64,000 bases of DNA from Sebastes aleutianus. Lineage: Eukaryota > Chordata > Actinopteri > Perciformes > Sebastidae. Made by a program: the position numbers and the translations under genes. Shown piece after piece: positions 1 to 13,100 of the stretch. The stretch is taken from the NCBI GenBank assembly GCA_916700875.1, contig CAKAKS010000067.1, forward strand, positions 8,893,591-8,957,590. The letters run 5' to 3'. The notes below the pieces were generated by a model. It saw only the letters and a program-made list of their open reading frames with translations, searched no databases and was not told where the DNA came from. Numbering within the stretch: the first letter of the stretch is position 1; every line of letters starts with the position of its first letter.

Positions 1-2387
1 GAAATTGAGCCATAATTCAAACCAAATTAAGCTGATTGGTGGTCCAGATGTACAGTAGATTGATAAAAGAAAAAAAGATTTTTCAATGCAGTTTGGCATG
101 ATATTACCTCCATACAAGAGACAATGACATGTTGAGCAAATCAATTTTATTAGAGGTAATATGTTGACATTGTGATGAGATTTTCAAGTATTATATTTGT
201 TGCCACACAAGTGCCTTTTTTATGTTTTTCTAAACAAAAGTATGACATGGCTTAAAAGTGCATACCGCTAGAATAATGCATGAATTAAATCAGTACAGAC
301 TAATTGCACACATAACAGCCACTTTTGAAATTACCAATTATCTGCAGCCATCCGTGTGCCTAAGTCATGCTTCCCTGTATCCTCTGTAGACCAGATTAAC
401 TTTTGTATATTAATCAGTGTAATAAAGTAGTGACAAATGTATTTTTTGTTTTTGTTCCTTTTACCCACTGTACGGATAAAATATGTTTCTCGAAATGTCC
501 AAGACACCAGGAAGGTCTTAAAGAATTACAATATAGCCTCACCGATTTTATTATTTACAGTTTTGTTGATAGATACCAGAAAGATGAGCGAGAGAAGAAG
601 GGACTCACTAGCAAAAGGTCGTGACTTGGATTAGCCTCCTGACGTCATGGGAACATGGTATGCATCATTCTGAACTAAGCCACCTTGACGCCTCAGAAAC
701 CTAAACTCCAAGTGAAAATGACACTATTTGGTTTCACAGTATAGATGAAGCTTTTACTCCAGACCGCATTATGTGAGAACAATGTACCTCATTTTATTGA
801 AATTTAAGTGGACAGTAATAACTCTTATGTAAGAAACACATAAGAATTATTACTTTCCCACAACCTATTAGCTTTAACCCCAAAATAGAAAACACTCAAC
901 AAATAAGTCTTGTGTTATTTTTGCACATATATGTTTAACGTGACCTTCTGAAAAGCTGTAAACAGCATAAATTACATGCAGAGTGGAGCATTCCCACAGA
1001 GTCCTATTCAGTACACTGCAGTGGATTACACCCTCAGCAGCTTACAGAGGGGAGGTCTACACTTGTCACGGAGATGGATTTAACCGTAGCCACAGTTGTC
1101 AATGGTCTCTAAGAGAGTAAAGTGGGATATTAATAGTTCAAACGGAGCAAACCCACCATGTGAAACATCAGGATTCCCCTCCATAAACATCTTAAACCAT
1201 TAATTTCTTTTCTTTTGAAAGGTGGGGACTCACATTATCAGCATCAGAAATTCTGGAGAAAAATGTATTTCGTGTTTGTTTTTGCCTATTAGAGGAACTG
1301 TATATTGAGGTTTTTCTGCACAGGCTTTACTATTCAGACATGGTAGTCAGTAACAAGCCAACATATTTGATTGTTTATGACAGGAATCTAGAAAAATCTG
1401 AAGGTGATCCTGCAGTTTGACCTGTAGTTTGACTCTAAACACAGTGTGCATGTTTACAACTCAATTTTTTCCCTCAGTTTTACCTCCTTCAAGCAGATTC
1501 AACAAACCTTACATTTTTATCTTCATGTTTTTTCTATGATTAGTCCCAAGTGTCAAAGCTGTGATGAAGCACATTGAGGAGTTCTGGTACTCAGTCAAAT
1601 ATTTATTGGAGAAAGGGCCATCTACAACATATACCCGATAACTCTATATGGCAAAATAGTAACAGCCCCTGTAGTACTGTCCAATAAACATGAGACAGAT
1701 GGACAGATAGACAGACAGATGTTTTATGCATTTTATTTGGAGGCTATTGGATGTTCTGTTAGTCTTAAATCAATCCCAGTCTGTCGTCATCAGGTCAAAC
1801 TATTTGGTCTGAAGCATTACGGCTGCTTTCAATGACATGATACTCTGAAGGCATTAGTGATATATACCATTTTTGTAGGGACATCCACTACTAGAAGTTT
1901 CTTTGATTGACAAAGAAGTGCCTATCTAAGCTAACGATACATTTTGTTCCTATGCGAAGGCCTCAAAGTATGATGAAAGACAGTGCAGACGAGCTGCGAG
2001 CTCTTCTGAGCACGAACTAGCTGATCACAAGTAGCTGCTGGGCATTGCTACTTCTCATTCATACCAATACGTATTGTTCTCACACTCACAAACACAAACA
2101 GCGCAGCATTTTACAAAACAGATGGACAACAAAAAATATGTAACCAAAAGTAGTTCAGTCCCAGAAGTCACACAAATTAAAAAATATAGTTTAGTTTATA
2201 CTTTCTTCTATCTGGCTCTAATGAATCCTACACCTACATTTGATTTGACTTAATAATGTTATATCTGTTAATGTGCTGTTTGAAATTGACAGCAGGTCTC
2301 TTGCTCTTATGGGAGAGTGAACTGAGTTAATAATAGTTAAGTGTGGGAGAGAGTGGGAAAAGAAAACCTACTCAACTAAACATAATA
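1..2387. other. No gene seen, AT-rich intergenic DNA
   Basis: The reading frames here are short and have no recognisable domain or splice-compatible exon pattern. I see no clear repeat family apart from a short GACA/GATA-like run near 1695-1720. It probably lies upstream of vapa as ordinary intergenic DNA. Confidence 0.5.
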
Positions 2388-2456
2388 GCTTAATGACCGA
2401 GAAAGTGGATAAATTGCTATCTTTACGTAATTTATCCACTTTCTCTGTCATTAAGC
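2388..2456. repeat. Near-perfect 28-nt inverted repeat (hairpin)
   Basis: Positions 2388-2415 and 2429-2456 are reverse complements over 28 nt with a single mismatch, separated by a 13-nt spacer. A transcript from either strand would form a stable stem-loop of pre-miRNA-like size. It could also be the core of a decayed MITE, since no flanking target duplication is evident. Confidence 0.8.
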
Positions 2457-2921
2457 GCACTAATGGCACTATCAGTCATTTTTGGTAAATAAAAATCCCA
2501 TCTATATTTTATACCTTAAATATTGAATTAAAAAAAAAACTACTTACTAACGATAACTTGGCAGGCTGATATCACAGATATATTATCAGCATGCTGATAT
2601 GTAACAAGAAATTGCTGTACAGAAATGTCAACAATATGTTTGACATCATTTAGAAACAGTGTATATAGTTTATCCACCAGAGAGAACTGACAAGATTATT
2701 TTTAACTGTAGCGTGTCCTGCTTAGTACATATCTTGTTCACAATTTTTTAATAATGAAATGCAAGGGACCTTTAAAAAATATATAATAATAATAGTAGGC
2801 CTAATAATGATAAGAAACTTTATTTATACAGTTCTTAAAAAAAAGTTACAAGACATTTCAGGACTTCAATGAGGCAAATAAAATCAGACACTGATTTTGT
2901 TGACTAATGTTATATTGATGT

Positions 2922-2924
<3 letters not shown>
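2457..2924. other. No gene; degenerate MITE-like fragment
   Basis: Around 2555-2600 there are repeated CTGATAT/GATATAT words resembling the element at 54989-55597, so this may be a worn copy of the same family. Nothing else is recognisable. Confidence 0.3.

Positions 2925-2962
<38 letters not shown>
2925..2962. repeat. (TA)n microsatellite, Tc1 insertion target
   Basis: An uninterrupted TA run immediately precedes the Tc1 left end. Short TATATATA sequence follows the right end at 4584, so the transposon entered a TA tract, as expected for its TA target preference. Confidence 0.9.
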
Positions 2963-2966
<4 letters not shown>

Positions 2967-3175
2967 CGTAGGCAAAGTTGTTGGTAACGTTCCGTTAAAG
3001 AGAGAAAAACCCACAATGGTCACTGAAATAACTTGAAACTGACAAAAGTAATAATAAATAAAAATTCACTGAAAATTAACTAATGAAAATCAGATATTGT
3101 TTTTGAATTATGGTTCAGCAGAATCATTTAAAAAAACAAACTAATGAAACTGGCCTAGACAAAAATGATGGTAAC
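2963..3175 (+). repeat. Tc1 left terminal inverted repeat
   Basis: Matches the reverse complement of 4372-4583 almost base for base. The outer end has CAGACGTAGGCAAAG and the inner end has AAAATGATGGTAAC. Confidence 0.93.
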
Positions 3176-3181
3176 ATTAAC

Positions 3182-4202
3182 TTAATATTTTGTTGCACAA
3201 CCTTTTGAGGCAATCACTGCAATCAAGTGATTTCTGTAACTCTCAATGAGACTTCTGCACCTGTTGACAGGTATGTTGGCCCACTCCTCGTGAGCAAACT
3301 GCTCCAGCTGTCTCAGGTTTGAAGGGTGCCTTCTCCAGACTGCATGTTTCAGCTCCTTCCACAGATGTTCAATAGGATTTAGATCAGGGCTCATAGAAGG
3401 CCACTTCAGAATAGTCCAATGTTTTGTTCTTAGCCATTCTTGGGTGTTTTTAGCTGTGTTTTGGGTCATTATCCTGTTTGAGGACCCATGACCTGCAACT
3501 GAGACTAAGCTTTCTGACACTGGGCAGCACATTTCGCTCCAGAATGCCTTGATAGTCTTGAGATTTCATTGCACCCTGCACAGATTCAAGACACCCTGTG
3601 CCAGATGCAACAAAGCAGCCCCATAACATAACCGAGCCTCCTCCATGTTTCACATTAGGTACAGTGTTCTTTTCTTTGGATGCTTCATTTTTGCGTCTGT
3701 GAACATAGAGCTGATGTGACTTGCCAAAAAGCTCCAGTTTTGTCTCATCTGTCCAAAGGACATTCTCCCAGAAGCTTTGTGGCTTGTCAATATGCATTTT
3801 GGAAAATTCCAGTCTCGCTTTTTTATGATTTGGTGTCCTCCTCGGTTGTCTTCCATTAAGTCCACTTTGGCTCAAACAGTGACGGATGGTGCGATCTGAC
3901 ACTGATGTACCTTGACCTTGGAGTTCACCTCTAATCTCTTTGGAAGTTGTTCTGGGCTCTTTGGTTACCATTCGTATTATCCGTCTCTTCAATATGTCAT
4001 CAATTTTCCCCTTGCGGCCACGTCCAGGGAGGTAGGCTACAGTCCCATGGACCTTAAACTTCTGAATAATATGAGCAGCTGTAGTCACAGGAACATCAAG
4101 CTGCTTGGAGATGGTCTTATAGCCTTTACCTTTAACATGAAGGTCTATAATGTTCTTTCTGATCTCCTGAGACAACTCTCTCCTTAGCTTTCTGTGGTCC
4201 AT
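3182..4202 (-). pseudogene. Tc1 transposase, one frameshift
   Basis: A cut-and-paste DD34E transposase. The N-terminal part, starting at MDHRKLRREL, has the paired-like helix-turn-helix (GYKTISKQLDVP) and a basic GRGRKGK linker. The catalytic core shows the first Asp in WTDETKLELFG, the second in QDNDPKH and the Glu in SPDLNPIEHLW; the spacing from the first D of DND to the Glu fits 34 residues once the break is allowed for. The first frame (4238-3450) stops just after QDNDPKHS, and the rest continues in another frame (3532-3182). This fits a 2-nt deletion near 3453-3458. Both halves otherwise look intact for a family of about 340 aa. An in-frame ATG lies 36 nt upstream at 4238, but MDHRK fits the usual Tc1 start. 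As written the copy cannot make full-length enzyme. Confidence 0.92.
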
Positions 4203-4371
4203 GTTCAGTGTGGTACACACCATGATGCCAAACAGCACAGTGACTACTTTTCACCCTTTAAATAGGCAGACTGACTGATTACAAGTTTGAAGATACCTGT
4301 GATGCTAATTACAGGACACACCTTAGTTTAATATGTCCCTATGGTCACATTATTTTACATCTTTTCTAGGG

Positions 4372-4583
4372 GTACCATCATTTTTGTCCTGGCCAGTTTC
4401 ATTAGTTTGTTTTTTAAAATGATTCTGTTGAACCACAATTCAAAAACAATATCTGATTTTCATTAGTTCATTTTCAGTAAATTTTTATTTATTATTACTT
4501 TTGTCAGTTTCAAGTTATTTCAGTGACCATTGTGGGTTTTTCTCTCTTTAACGGAACGTTACCAACAACTTTGCCTACGTCTG
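4372..4583 (-). repeat. Tc1 right terminal inverted repeat
   Basis: Reverse complement of the left arm with scattered single-base differences. Its outer tip ends CTACGTCTG next to the TA target. Confidence 0.93.
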
Positions 4584-5395
4584 TATATATAGTCAGTATG
4601 TATAATTATCAAAATACTGGCTGGTATCAGTCAGGTTTTACTCTTTTTACACTGATGCAAGATAGGAAATAAGCAATAAGTCTACTATGATTATTGCTTG
4701 ATTCTTGTTTTTTATTGTTTATTTTTTCCTCTATTTTATTTCTGTTTATCTTTCTTATCTTATGAAAATGCTGTGCCATATCACATGAGTGTATACGCTC
4801 TTAGTTTGTTAAGTTAGTCTTTGACAGTGAATTATGAATGAGTCTTCTTGATATTTGCATAACCAATAGGTATTTATGGGATGCATTGTTGTCAAGTGTT
4901 TTGCTAAACTATGTCTCTGTTTTTTTTACTGTCTTAAATGATTGATAGATACATACAAATAATGTATTTTACATTACTGTAATTATTTCATGTAATATGC
5001 TGCCAATTTTCAAGGCCCTTGAGGGTTTTGAGGATATTCTCCTTCACATCCCCTTGCAAGTTATATATGGTATCTTTTAAAAAAAAATTATATGTGTTAA
5101 TAAACAAACAAACAAGAATTAATTAACTTTGAAAATTACATATTTGAGGTTTAATTTTGTTGTATGAATTATGAAAGTTTTACACAATGAATAGTTTTAA
5201 AGGAGGCCAGGCCCAATATAGTAAATGAAAGTGAAAGAAAACAAATAAGTCAGTGTACATTTTCTTGAGTAGAAAATACCTTCATGGTGTGTATTTAAAC
5301 CACAAACTTACAACAAGTATCTTACATTTAATATGCCAAGGGTCAAAGTTAGTTTAGTCCTGTATCACAGCTGTTACCCTGCACTATATTCATTT
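4584..5395. other. No gene, AT-rich
   Basis: Only poly-T and poly-A rich sequence is seen, with no coding exon or recognisable repeat. Confidence 0.45.
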
Positions 5396-5555
5396 TTAAC
5401 AGTTTTCTTCATCTCCTTGTATTTTTATATCTGGTATATTTTTTTTTGTACTTTGTACTACTAACTTTTTTTACTGCCTTTTTACTAACATGTTTTGCAC
5501 TATGGAACTGTGATGCTGGAAACTTGAATTTCCCTCGGGATCAATGAAGATACTA
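5396..5555 (+). mobile_element. Non-LTR retrotransposon-like 3' tail
   Basis: T-rich sequence is followed by GAATTTCCCTCGGGATCAAT and then a tetranucleotide repeat. From memory this is the usual 3' end of teleost LINEs and SINEs that share LINE tails, followed by a simple-repeat tail. Only the extreme 3' end is present and no reverse transcriptase is seen. A related tail lies at 31830-32015. Confidence 0.5.
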
Positions 5556-5563
5556 TCTATCTG

Positions 5564-5644
<81 letters not shown>

Positions 5645-5660
5645 TTATCTATCTATCTAA
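5550..5660. repeat. (CTAT)n microsatellite
   Basis: About 26 nearly uninterrupted CTAT units directly follow the LINE-like tail, with one CTGT unit near the start and a TTAT unit near the end. It probably expanded from the retrotransposon tail. Confidence 0.95.
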
Positions 5661-5759
5661 GTATTCGTCTGGTTTTATTAAAGTATTTCTCTTTTAAGTG
5701 TTTCAGTGTATAGTATAGTATAGTTTCTACTATAACTAGATAAATGTACCATAATCACA

Positions 5760-5971
5760 TCAGTTCAATAGCTGAGCCACGAGGGCGCGCAACAGGGTTG
5801 TGCACTAGCGCGTACTCAAGTATTTGTACCCACATGCTCGTCCGCAGAGCTCAGTCAGCAGTTGACTCAGTAGTGGCAGCAGCAGCAGCAGCAGCAGAGG
5901 AGGGGATCTAGGATTTCCACTTGTCAGTTCACTCCCCGATACCGAAATCAAGTGCATCCCTTCAGCTAAAC
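5760..5971 (+). promoter_or_regulatory. vapa: vapa promoter / 5' UTR region
   Basis: GC and CpG content rises here compared with the flanks (GAGGGCGCGC, ACTAGCGCGTACT), and there is a short CAG run at about 5878-5896. The vapa start codon follows. The transcription start cannot be fixed from sequence alone. The CpG-rich patch continues into the beginning of intron 1 at about 6180-6240. Confidence 0.5.
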
Positions 5972-6029
5972 ATGTCAAAGTTGGATCAGATCCTTGTCCT
6001 CGACCCTCCCGTCGACCTCAAATTCAAAG
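5972..6029 (+). CDS. vapa: vapa exon 1 (coding part)
   Basis: Encodes MSKLDQILVLDPPVDLKFK plus the first base of a Gly codon. The donor is G|GTAGGT at 6030. It forms the first strand of the MSP domain. Confidence 0.93.
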
Positions 6030-9000
6030 GTAGGTGAATCAACATGTGAAATGTCTTAGTGAGTGAGTAGTGGTGGAGAATTACCTGACTGAAACGATTT
6101 CACACTCCCTCAAGCGAATTGCGTTGCTAGCGAGCTAGCTAGCATTCACCGCCATTTTAAAGTTAGCCAGGCAACAAGACGGGCCGCTGCATCCTCGACC
6201 TGTAGTGACGTGGACAGCCGGCGTGGCGCGCCTCCTGACCGGCTGCTACCTGACAACACCTAGTGAAGAGGTGGAGGGATGTGGGTCTTATTATAATAAA
6301 GTGAGCACATAACATGTTTGTCTTTTAGTAGCAACATGAGCTACTAACGTTATGCTGTTGCTAGGGTGTTAGCTGCTGGTGCTAGTGCTGTTAGCTGCTG
6401 GTGCTAGTTAGTGGTGTTAGCTGCTGTTGCTAGTTAGTGGTGTTAGCTGGTGTTGCTAGTTAGTGGTGTTAGCTGCTAGTTAGTGGTGTTAGCTGCTAGT
6501 TAGTGGTGTTAGCTGCTAGTTAGTGGTGTTAGCTGCTAGTTAGTGGTGTTAGCTGCTAGTTAGTGGTGTTAGCTGCTAGTTAGTGGTGTTAGCTGCTAGT
6601 TAGTGGTGTTAGCTGCTGTTGCTAGTGGTGTTAGCTGTAGTTGCTAGTTAGTGGTGTTAGCTGTAGTTGCTAATTGTGTTAGCTGCTGTTGCTAGTTAGT
6701 GGTGTTAGCTGTAGTTGCTAGTTAGTGGTGTTAGCTGTAGTTGCTAGTTAGTGGTGTTAGCTGTAGTTGCTAGTGGTGTTAGCTGCTGTTGCTAGTGGTG
6801 TTAGCTGCTGTTGCTAGTGGTGTTAGCTGCTGTTGCTAGTTAGTGGTGTTAGCTGTAGTTGCTAGTTAGTTGTGTTAGCTGGTGTTGCTAGTTAGTGGTG
6901 TTAGCTGTAGTTGCTAGTGGTGTTAGCTGCTGTTGCTAGTGGTGTTAGCTGGTGTTGCTAGTTAGTGGTGTTAGCTGTAGTTGCTAGTTAGTGGTGTTAG
7001 CTGTAGTTGCTAGTTAGTGGTGTTAGCTGTAGTTGCTAGTGGTGTTAGCTGCTGTTGCTAGTTAGTGGTGTTAGCTGGTGTTGCTAGTTAGTGGTGTTAG
7101 CTGCTGTTGCTAGTTAGTGGTGTTAGCTGGTGTTGCTAGTTAGTGGTGTTAGCTGCTGTTGCTAGTGGTGTTAGCTGGTGTTGCTAGTTAGTGGTGTTAG
7201 CTGTAGTTGCTAGTTAGTGGTGTTAGCTGTAGTTGCTAGTTAGTGGTGTTAGCTGTAGTTGCTAGTGGTGTTAGCTGTAGTTGCTAGTTAGTGGTGTTAG
7301 CTGTAGTTGCTAGTGGTGTTAGCTGCTGTTGCTAGTTAGTGGTGTTAGCTGTAGTTGCTAGTGGTGTTAGCTGTAGTTGCTAGTTAGTGGTGTTAGCTGT
7401 AGTTGCTAGTTAGTTGTGTTAGCTGGTGTTGCTAGTTAGTTGTGTTAGCTGGTGTTGCTAGTTAGTGGTGTTAGCTGTAGTTGCTAGTTAGTTGTGTTAG
7501 CTGGTGTTGCTAGTTAGTTGTGTTAGCTGGTGTTGCTAGTTAGTGGTGTTAGCTGTAGTTGCTAGTTGTGTTAGCTGTAGTTGCTAATTGTGTTAGCTGT
7601 AGTTGCTAGTTGTGTTAGCTGTAGTTGCTAATTGTGTTAGCTGTAGTTGCTAGTTGTGTTAGCTGTAGTTGCTAATTGTGTTAGCTGTAGTTGCTAATTG
7701 TGTTAGCTGTAGTTGCTAGTTGTGTTAGCTGTAGTTGCTAGTGGTGTTAGCAACAGCAAACTGTTGTTTCCTTGGGGCTCAGCCTATTCCCTGAAACGCT
7801 TACACTCATAACTCGGACGTAATATGGAAAGAAATTAACTTTGTTAAGCGACATATGCTAGTGTCCATTCTGACACACCTCTGGTAGACACGTTGTCACA
7901 TTAAACTGTTTAAGAAACTGACAGTTTGAATGACAGACTTGGCTAACTAGCGTTAACAACCGACAGTTTTCAGCAACATTAGCTAGTTCGTTTCTCTTAT
8001 CTCCATTAGTTATATATGCTCAGTAAAATATGTGAACATTGTTATCACAGCTCATTCATGGGAAACCAAAGTAACACACACTGATTGCTTTGCATGGCAG
8101 TGATAAGGTTCAGTGATGTGTCAGTTCACTGTTGGCTAGTGATAGCTAGGCTAGCTTGCTAATGCAAAAGTTGATGTCTAACGCTAACTAGCTACATTCT
8201 TAGCTACTCTCCCAACAACAAAGTGTCTTGTTTGTGCATTTTGCAGACCTTCTCTCGTAGCCTCAGAAACTCCCAGGTGTAATTTATGTTCGTGACATTT
8301 TGTAATTCTCAAACTGTTGCTCTTGAGTGACCATTACAAGTGATAACAGCTAACTTGTGCTGATGTAAGTAACTACATGTTTCAGTGTTGCTGGTCTGCC
8401 AAGGCCATGGTGTTGTAAAACAAGCCTGGCACCATTTTCACCATTATTCATTTTGATCTTAGTCTCTGCATTTTCTTGTGCTGGTTTCAGTTACTGGTCT
8501 CTGTCTCTGTTACAGGCATGATTGTCAACGAGACACTGTTTTATTGTTGCTGAATTTACCACTGTTGTAGAACCAAGAATGTTTCAGCCCATTGTCTTGC
8601 TGATCCTAAGAGGCTGATTGTTAGTTAGGACTAAGGTATGAGTGGATACGGATTGTAGCCTGTACATGACAGGATTGTTGGAAAGGTCACCAGTTCAAAT
8701 ACCAGACCCACAGGATAGCTTTGGGTGAGGGGTAAAAATGTCAGGTCACCTGCCACCATGGCAGATTTTTCCTTATATTAAGAAATATTGTTTTAAAAAA
8801 CAATTCCTAAGTTTAAAATAGTCAGTGATTAAAGTTACTTTTCTTAATTTTTCAAATCAGGAGAAGTGGGTTTTTTTTTTGCCACTGGTAGGCCTGTGAC
8901 TGCATTATCAGGTGCAGGACTTGTCATGAGCCTGCCAGTCAATGAAATTGCAAGGGGGTATAACTTAAGATAAACAAAACTCCTATTGAGATTAGTTTAA

Positions 9001-10135
9001 AACTAGCTAGTTAAAGGGATAGCTCAGTGTTTTGAAGTGGGGTTGTATGAGGTACCTATCCATAGTAGGTGTATTACCTACAGTAAATGACGATCTGTGT
9101 GTCCCCAGCATCGAGAAACCGACAGGAGTACCGACACTGGAGTAAAGCAATACAATGCTGTGGAGAGGAACGGCAGAGAAACATATTTTAGCCACCTAAA
9201 AGAAAGACTCACCTTGTAAATTAGATATTTGTTTAAGTGTACGCTATATTTAGAATATTTTCCAACGGGCGAACTGAAAGTGAAACGTATCTATACAGTT
9301 TTTGTCATCTGAGCCTGCTGGTTTTGGAGAGAGTATAGATAAGTTTCAGTTCACTTCCCTGTCTGAAAGGAGAAGGAAAGGGCTGTCTGACAGCAAGATA
9401 AAGCAGTGAAAATATTCTATATATACCGTACACTTAAACGGATATCAATATTTTTTTGGGGGAGCCTTTCCTTTAGGTGGCTAAAATATATGTTTTTCTG
9501 CCGTCCCCATCCACAGTATTGCTTTGCTCCGGTGTCGGCACTCCTGTCTGTACCTCATACACCCCACTTCAAAATACCTGAACTATCCCCTTTAAAATGT
9601 AACAGTAGTATTGACTTTAAACTTGAGCATCTGATCAAACTTGCATTAATTTTGTGCAACAGGTTAATGGTGCTTTTACGGACAGCTTCTCCAGTGAAGT
9701 AATTAAAAGGCTGAGAGTAGTTGTCTGGCTGCACTGGTCAGCTCAGTCCGTTTGTTTTGGATACACAAAGGTTTGAAAAAGCGGGGTCAAGAAGACTTCA
9801 AATCCAAATACATAAATGAGTGTTTGTTCTCAGCTGAACCTTAAATTGATGTTGCATTTTGTCTGATAGCAGAGAAATGGTTTGTCATAATCTGATCACA
9901 GAGTGGACCTCCTAATTTTATATCATTTAAAAAGTAGGCTTTGTTCCAATTAGACTTTTTCTGATTAGTCACACGGTTTACATTTCTGTTTTCGCGACAG
10001 GTTAAACTTTTACCCTCCGTATACTGGAATAGATGCAAGGCTAAGTTATGACAAAGCTGATAATCATAATAGATGTTCCGATACCATTTTTACCTTCCCA
10101 ATTCCGATACCTGAATTTGCGTACCAGAGTGATTA

Positions 10136-10177
<42 letters not shown>

Positions 10178-13100
10178 CTATTATTATTATTTAACAGATG
10201 TTTACTACTGAAGATGTATGCATGTGGTATGATTAATGTCTTTGTTGTATGGCCTGGCTCAGGTTAAACCCTTTGTAAAACATGTACAAATACTCACAGC
10301 TTTACTTGTTGGAATTTCCACTGTGATATGGCTGACATTTCCCTCGCTCTGACTATCATTACCGTTACACTCTCCACTAGCACCACACTGTTGTTGTTTG
10401 CTATCGTCACGTGACAAACTACCTGCAATCAGTTCTTCTTCGCTGCTCTAAAACAGTAGTTGCCAGTTGCAGCCATTATACATGACGGCACAGTGAAGGC
10501 TACTGTTTTGGAGCGGCGAAGGAGAATTGATTTCCGGTTAAAGAAGTAGATTTTTTTTTTTTCCTGGGTTGATAAATTATGGTATTCTATATTTATGGTA
10601 TACTCGCCGATACCCAATCCTGAATTTTGGGCAGTATCAGACACATTTTCGATACTGGTATCGGAACAACTCTAATAATCGTTCATTGATAATCATTTAT
10701 CAACCACTTGTTCTATTCTGTTGCACTGAGAACAAAACTTGTGTAATAAGGCAAATCAAAATGCAAAACAGTTGCAAATATATTGGTATTTCTGCTTAGT
10801 AGGAGGATAACTATCGAGCTGACTTGAAGCTACACCAGTGCTGCATCTGCCCCAGTACAATTTGAATAGCCCTCTTAACCTCTTGTGTATGCAGGCTTGA
10901 GACTGAATACAATGTGTTATGCAAAGAGTTTTTGCGCCTTGGCACAGACTAATTGTTTACCCTTGGTATGAACCAAAATGAAATGTTGGATTGATCAAAT
11001 CTAACCCAAACGCTACATTGAAAGAGAAAGGATCGCTCAGTTTTGAAGGTTTTTCTGGATTTTAGGAGGATTACAGAGGAAAATGAAATGGTTCCTACTC
11101 TGTCTTTGAGAAGCAATATGAGGAGAAGGAAGATGACCACTGCTCCTTTACTGTCACAGAGGCTGAGCTAAATTGGTCTGCGTGTATCTGAGAGCTGGTC
11201 TGTTTTAGAGCCTCTGCTGGGATTCCTCCAGCAAGCTAGAGGGGGCAGCCCTCCTTTCCTTGGCTGGTATTTTTAGAATAGGACTGGCCTGGGGGACCCT
11301 AACTCAGCATACATGCAACAAGATGAGAGAGATGGTGCTAACGCTGCTTGAGTAAAGGTGGCATCTTAGAGTTAGGCAATGTGGGTGTATATCTGATGTG
11401 CACAACTGCTTTCCAGGGTTTTATCTGTTTCAGTCCTGGTTTTTAGTAATGCTCGCAGTACCACATAGTGTAGAAATTTATTTCAGTCAACCTTGAATTC
11501 ATTCCGGCAGAATTGGATGTTTTAGGCCTGCAGGTTTTTACTGTGTCTGTGTGACAGAAAAGGGTTTGGTAAATAATCGATTGAGGGTTTTTACCTCATT
11601 TAGTCTTTCTCATTTAAAGAGCAGGTGCTTTTCTTGTCCCAACAGCAGGTACAGGACATATGAAAGGCTTCAGGCATGTGCAAAGTCAGGAGGAATGGTT
11701 TACAAGCTGTAATTATCATGCCTGCCACGCACTTTTGAGTCACATTTACTCACCTTGATTCCTCACTCATTCAAAACATCTGAAAGATCACTATTTCAAC
11801 CTAACACACTCTGGGCCTGGGACTCGCATTACTGCTCTGAGTCAGTAAATAAGGGTGGGATGAGAATAGATAGAACGGTGCATCTTAACAATCACACTTC
11901 CACAACTGTATATTTGCAGCAGTAACCATCTTTGTTACAATAACCTGGTATGGCCACAGCAGGAAGCAACTTATATAAAGGAAAAACTAAGGTGTTGGAA
12001 GCAGGGATTGTGCACAGAAATATCAGATGTTGCAGACGAGGTTTTTCAGGTTTGTAGGAATGCCTTTGTGACGCACCTGTGTTGAAGACAACGCCCCAGT
12101 CATTACCATAACTCTACATGTTAGTTTTAGCTGGGTGGAGCCACTCCAATCTGGTCATGCATTGCTTCTTATCTCTCTGAACACTGGGTGTGAGGGAAGG
12201 CTGAATGTAGGCTTTGTGAACAAAGCTGTTAAAAAAAAAAAAAAAAAAAGTATGGAGAGAGACTAGAAACAGTATTTGAATACTTTTATTTCATGGACAT
12301 TTTCTGTGTTTTTATGTATGTAAACAATGCAAAGGAGTCCAAACTCACCATCATATTGTGAATCAGTTGATCCTGAAGACAACTGTATGTATTCAGCTAT
12401 ATGTTAAGACTTTTTTTAATAACTAGTCCTGTAGGTCAGGGCACAAGAGACACCTGATAATGTATTGTAATGTTTGTTTTTTTACGATTTTGAAATCATT
12501 TTTTAATGCCAGGATCAATATAGTTGCTTCATTTGAGTATATGCGGAGGTGGAAGGAAGTTACGACTTTTATTATTGTAGTCTGAGTAACGTGACGTCAT
12601 ATCTGTTCCGTATCTGTCAACCAAAACAAACTGCAGCCGGACGTAGCGAGCAGAAACAAGAAAGTAGAAAACGGCGGAGGGTCCTCGTGGATACGATCAC
12701 ACCCTCACATTTGAAATCCAGAGTGGTAAACACTACACATACAGTAAAGTACGGAAACACTTTGTGTTTCACACATTGCCAGGAAAAAGCAAAGCTAGAC
12801 ATCATGGCTAAAGCCGCATGCTAACTCTGTCATGGACAGGAAATCGTATCGCGTGTAACGTACGGTCAAGCCAGCCGTCACTTTCATCTCCGTGGTCAAA
12901 TCAGCCGACGCTACAACTGTAGAGCACCCATATACTGACATTTATGTTAAATGCATTCAAATGGCCCGATGGAGCTGATCATGGATGTATAAAGAGAACG
13001 GAGTTGACGGGAGAGCTAGCGACGTACTTGGCGCAGTTAGCGGAAGTATACATGTGTGACTACGTCGTTTTCAAAAAAAGGTGTTAACAAAAAGAACTGT

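Larger units (their letters stand above)
2963..4583 (-). mobile_element. Tc1/mariner transposon, about 1.6 kb
   Basis: The element is bounded by TA dinucleotides and has long terminal inverted repeats of about 212 bp (2963-3175 and 4372-4583) that begin CAGACGTAGGCAAAG. The arms differ at only a few positions, so the insertion is young. The tips and the inner ends of each arm both carry a GTTGGTAAC/GATGGTAAC-like motif, suggesting the IR/DR arrangement of fish Tc1 elements with two transposase sites per arm. A transposase gene lies between the arms on the minus strand. TA target duplication, TIR length and DD34E transposase together make the family assignment secure. Confidence 0.95.

Noticed and set aside
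12549..12824. 91-codon frame, possible zinc-finger/BED-like transposase start
   Set aside because: Similarity to hAT N-termini is too weak by eye and no transposase core follows.
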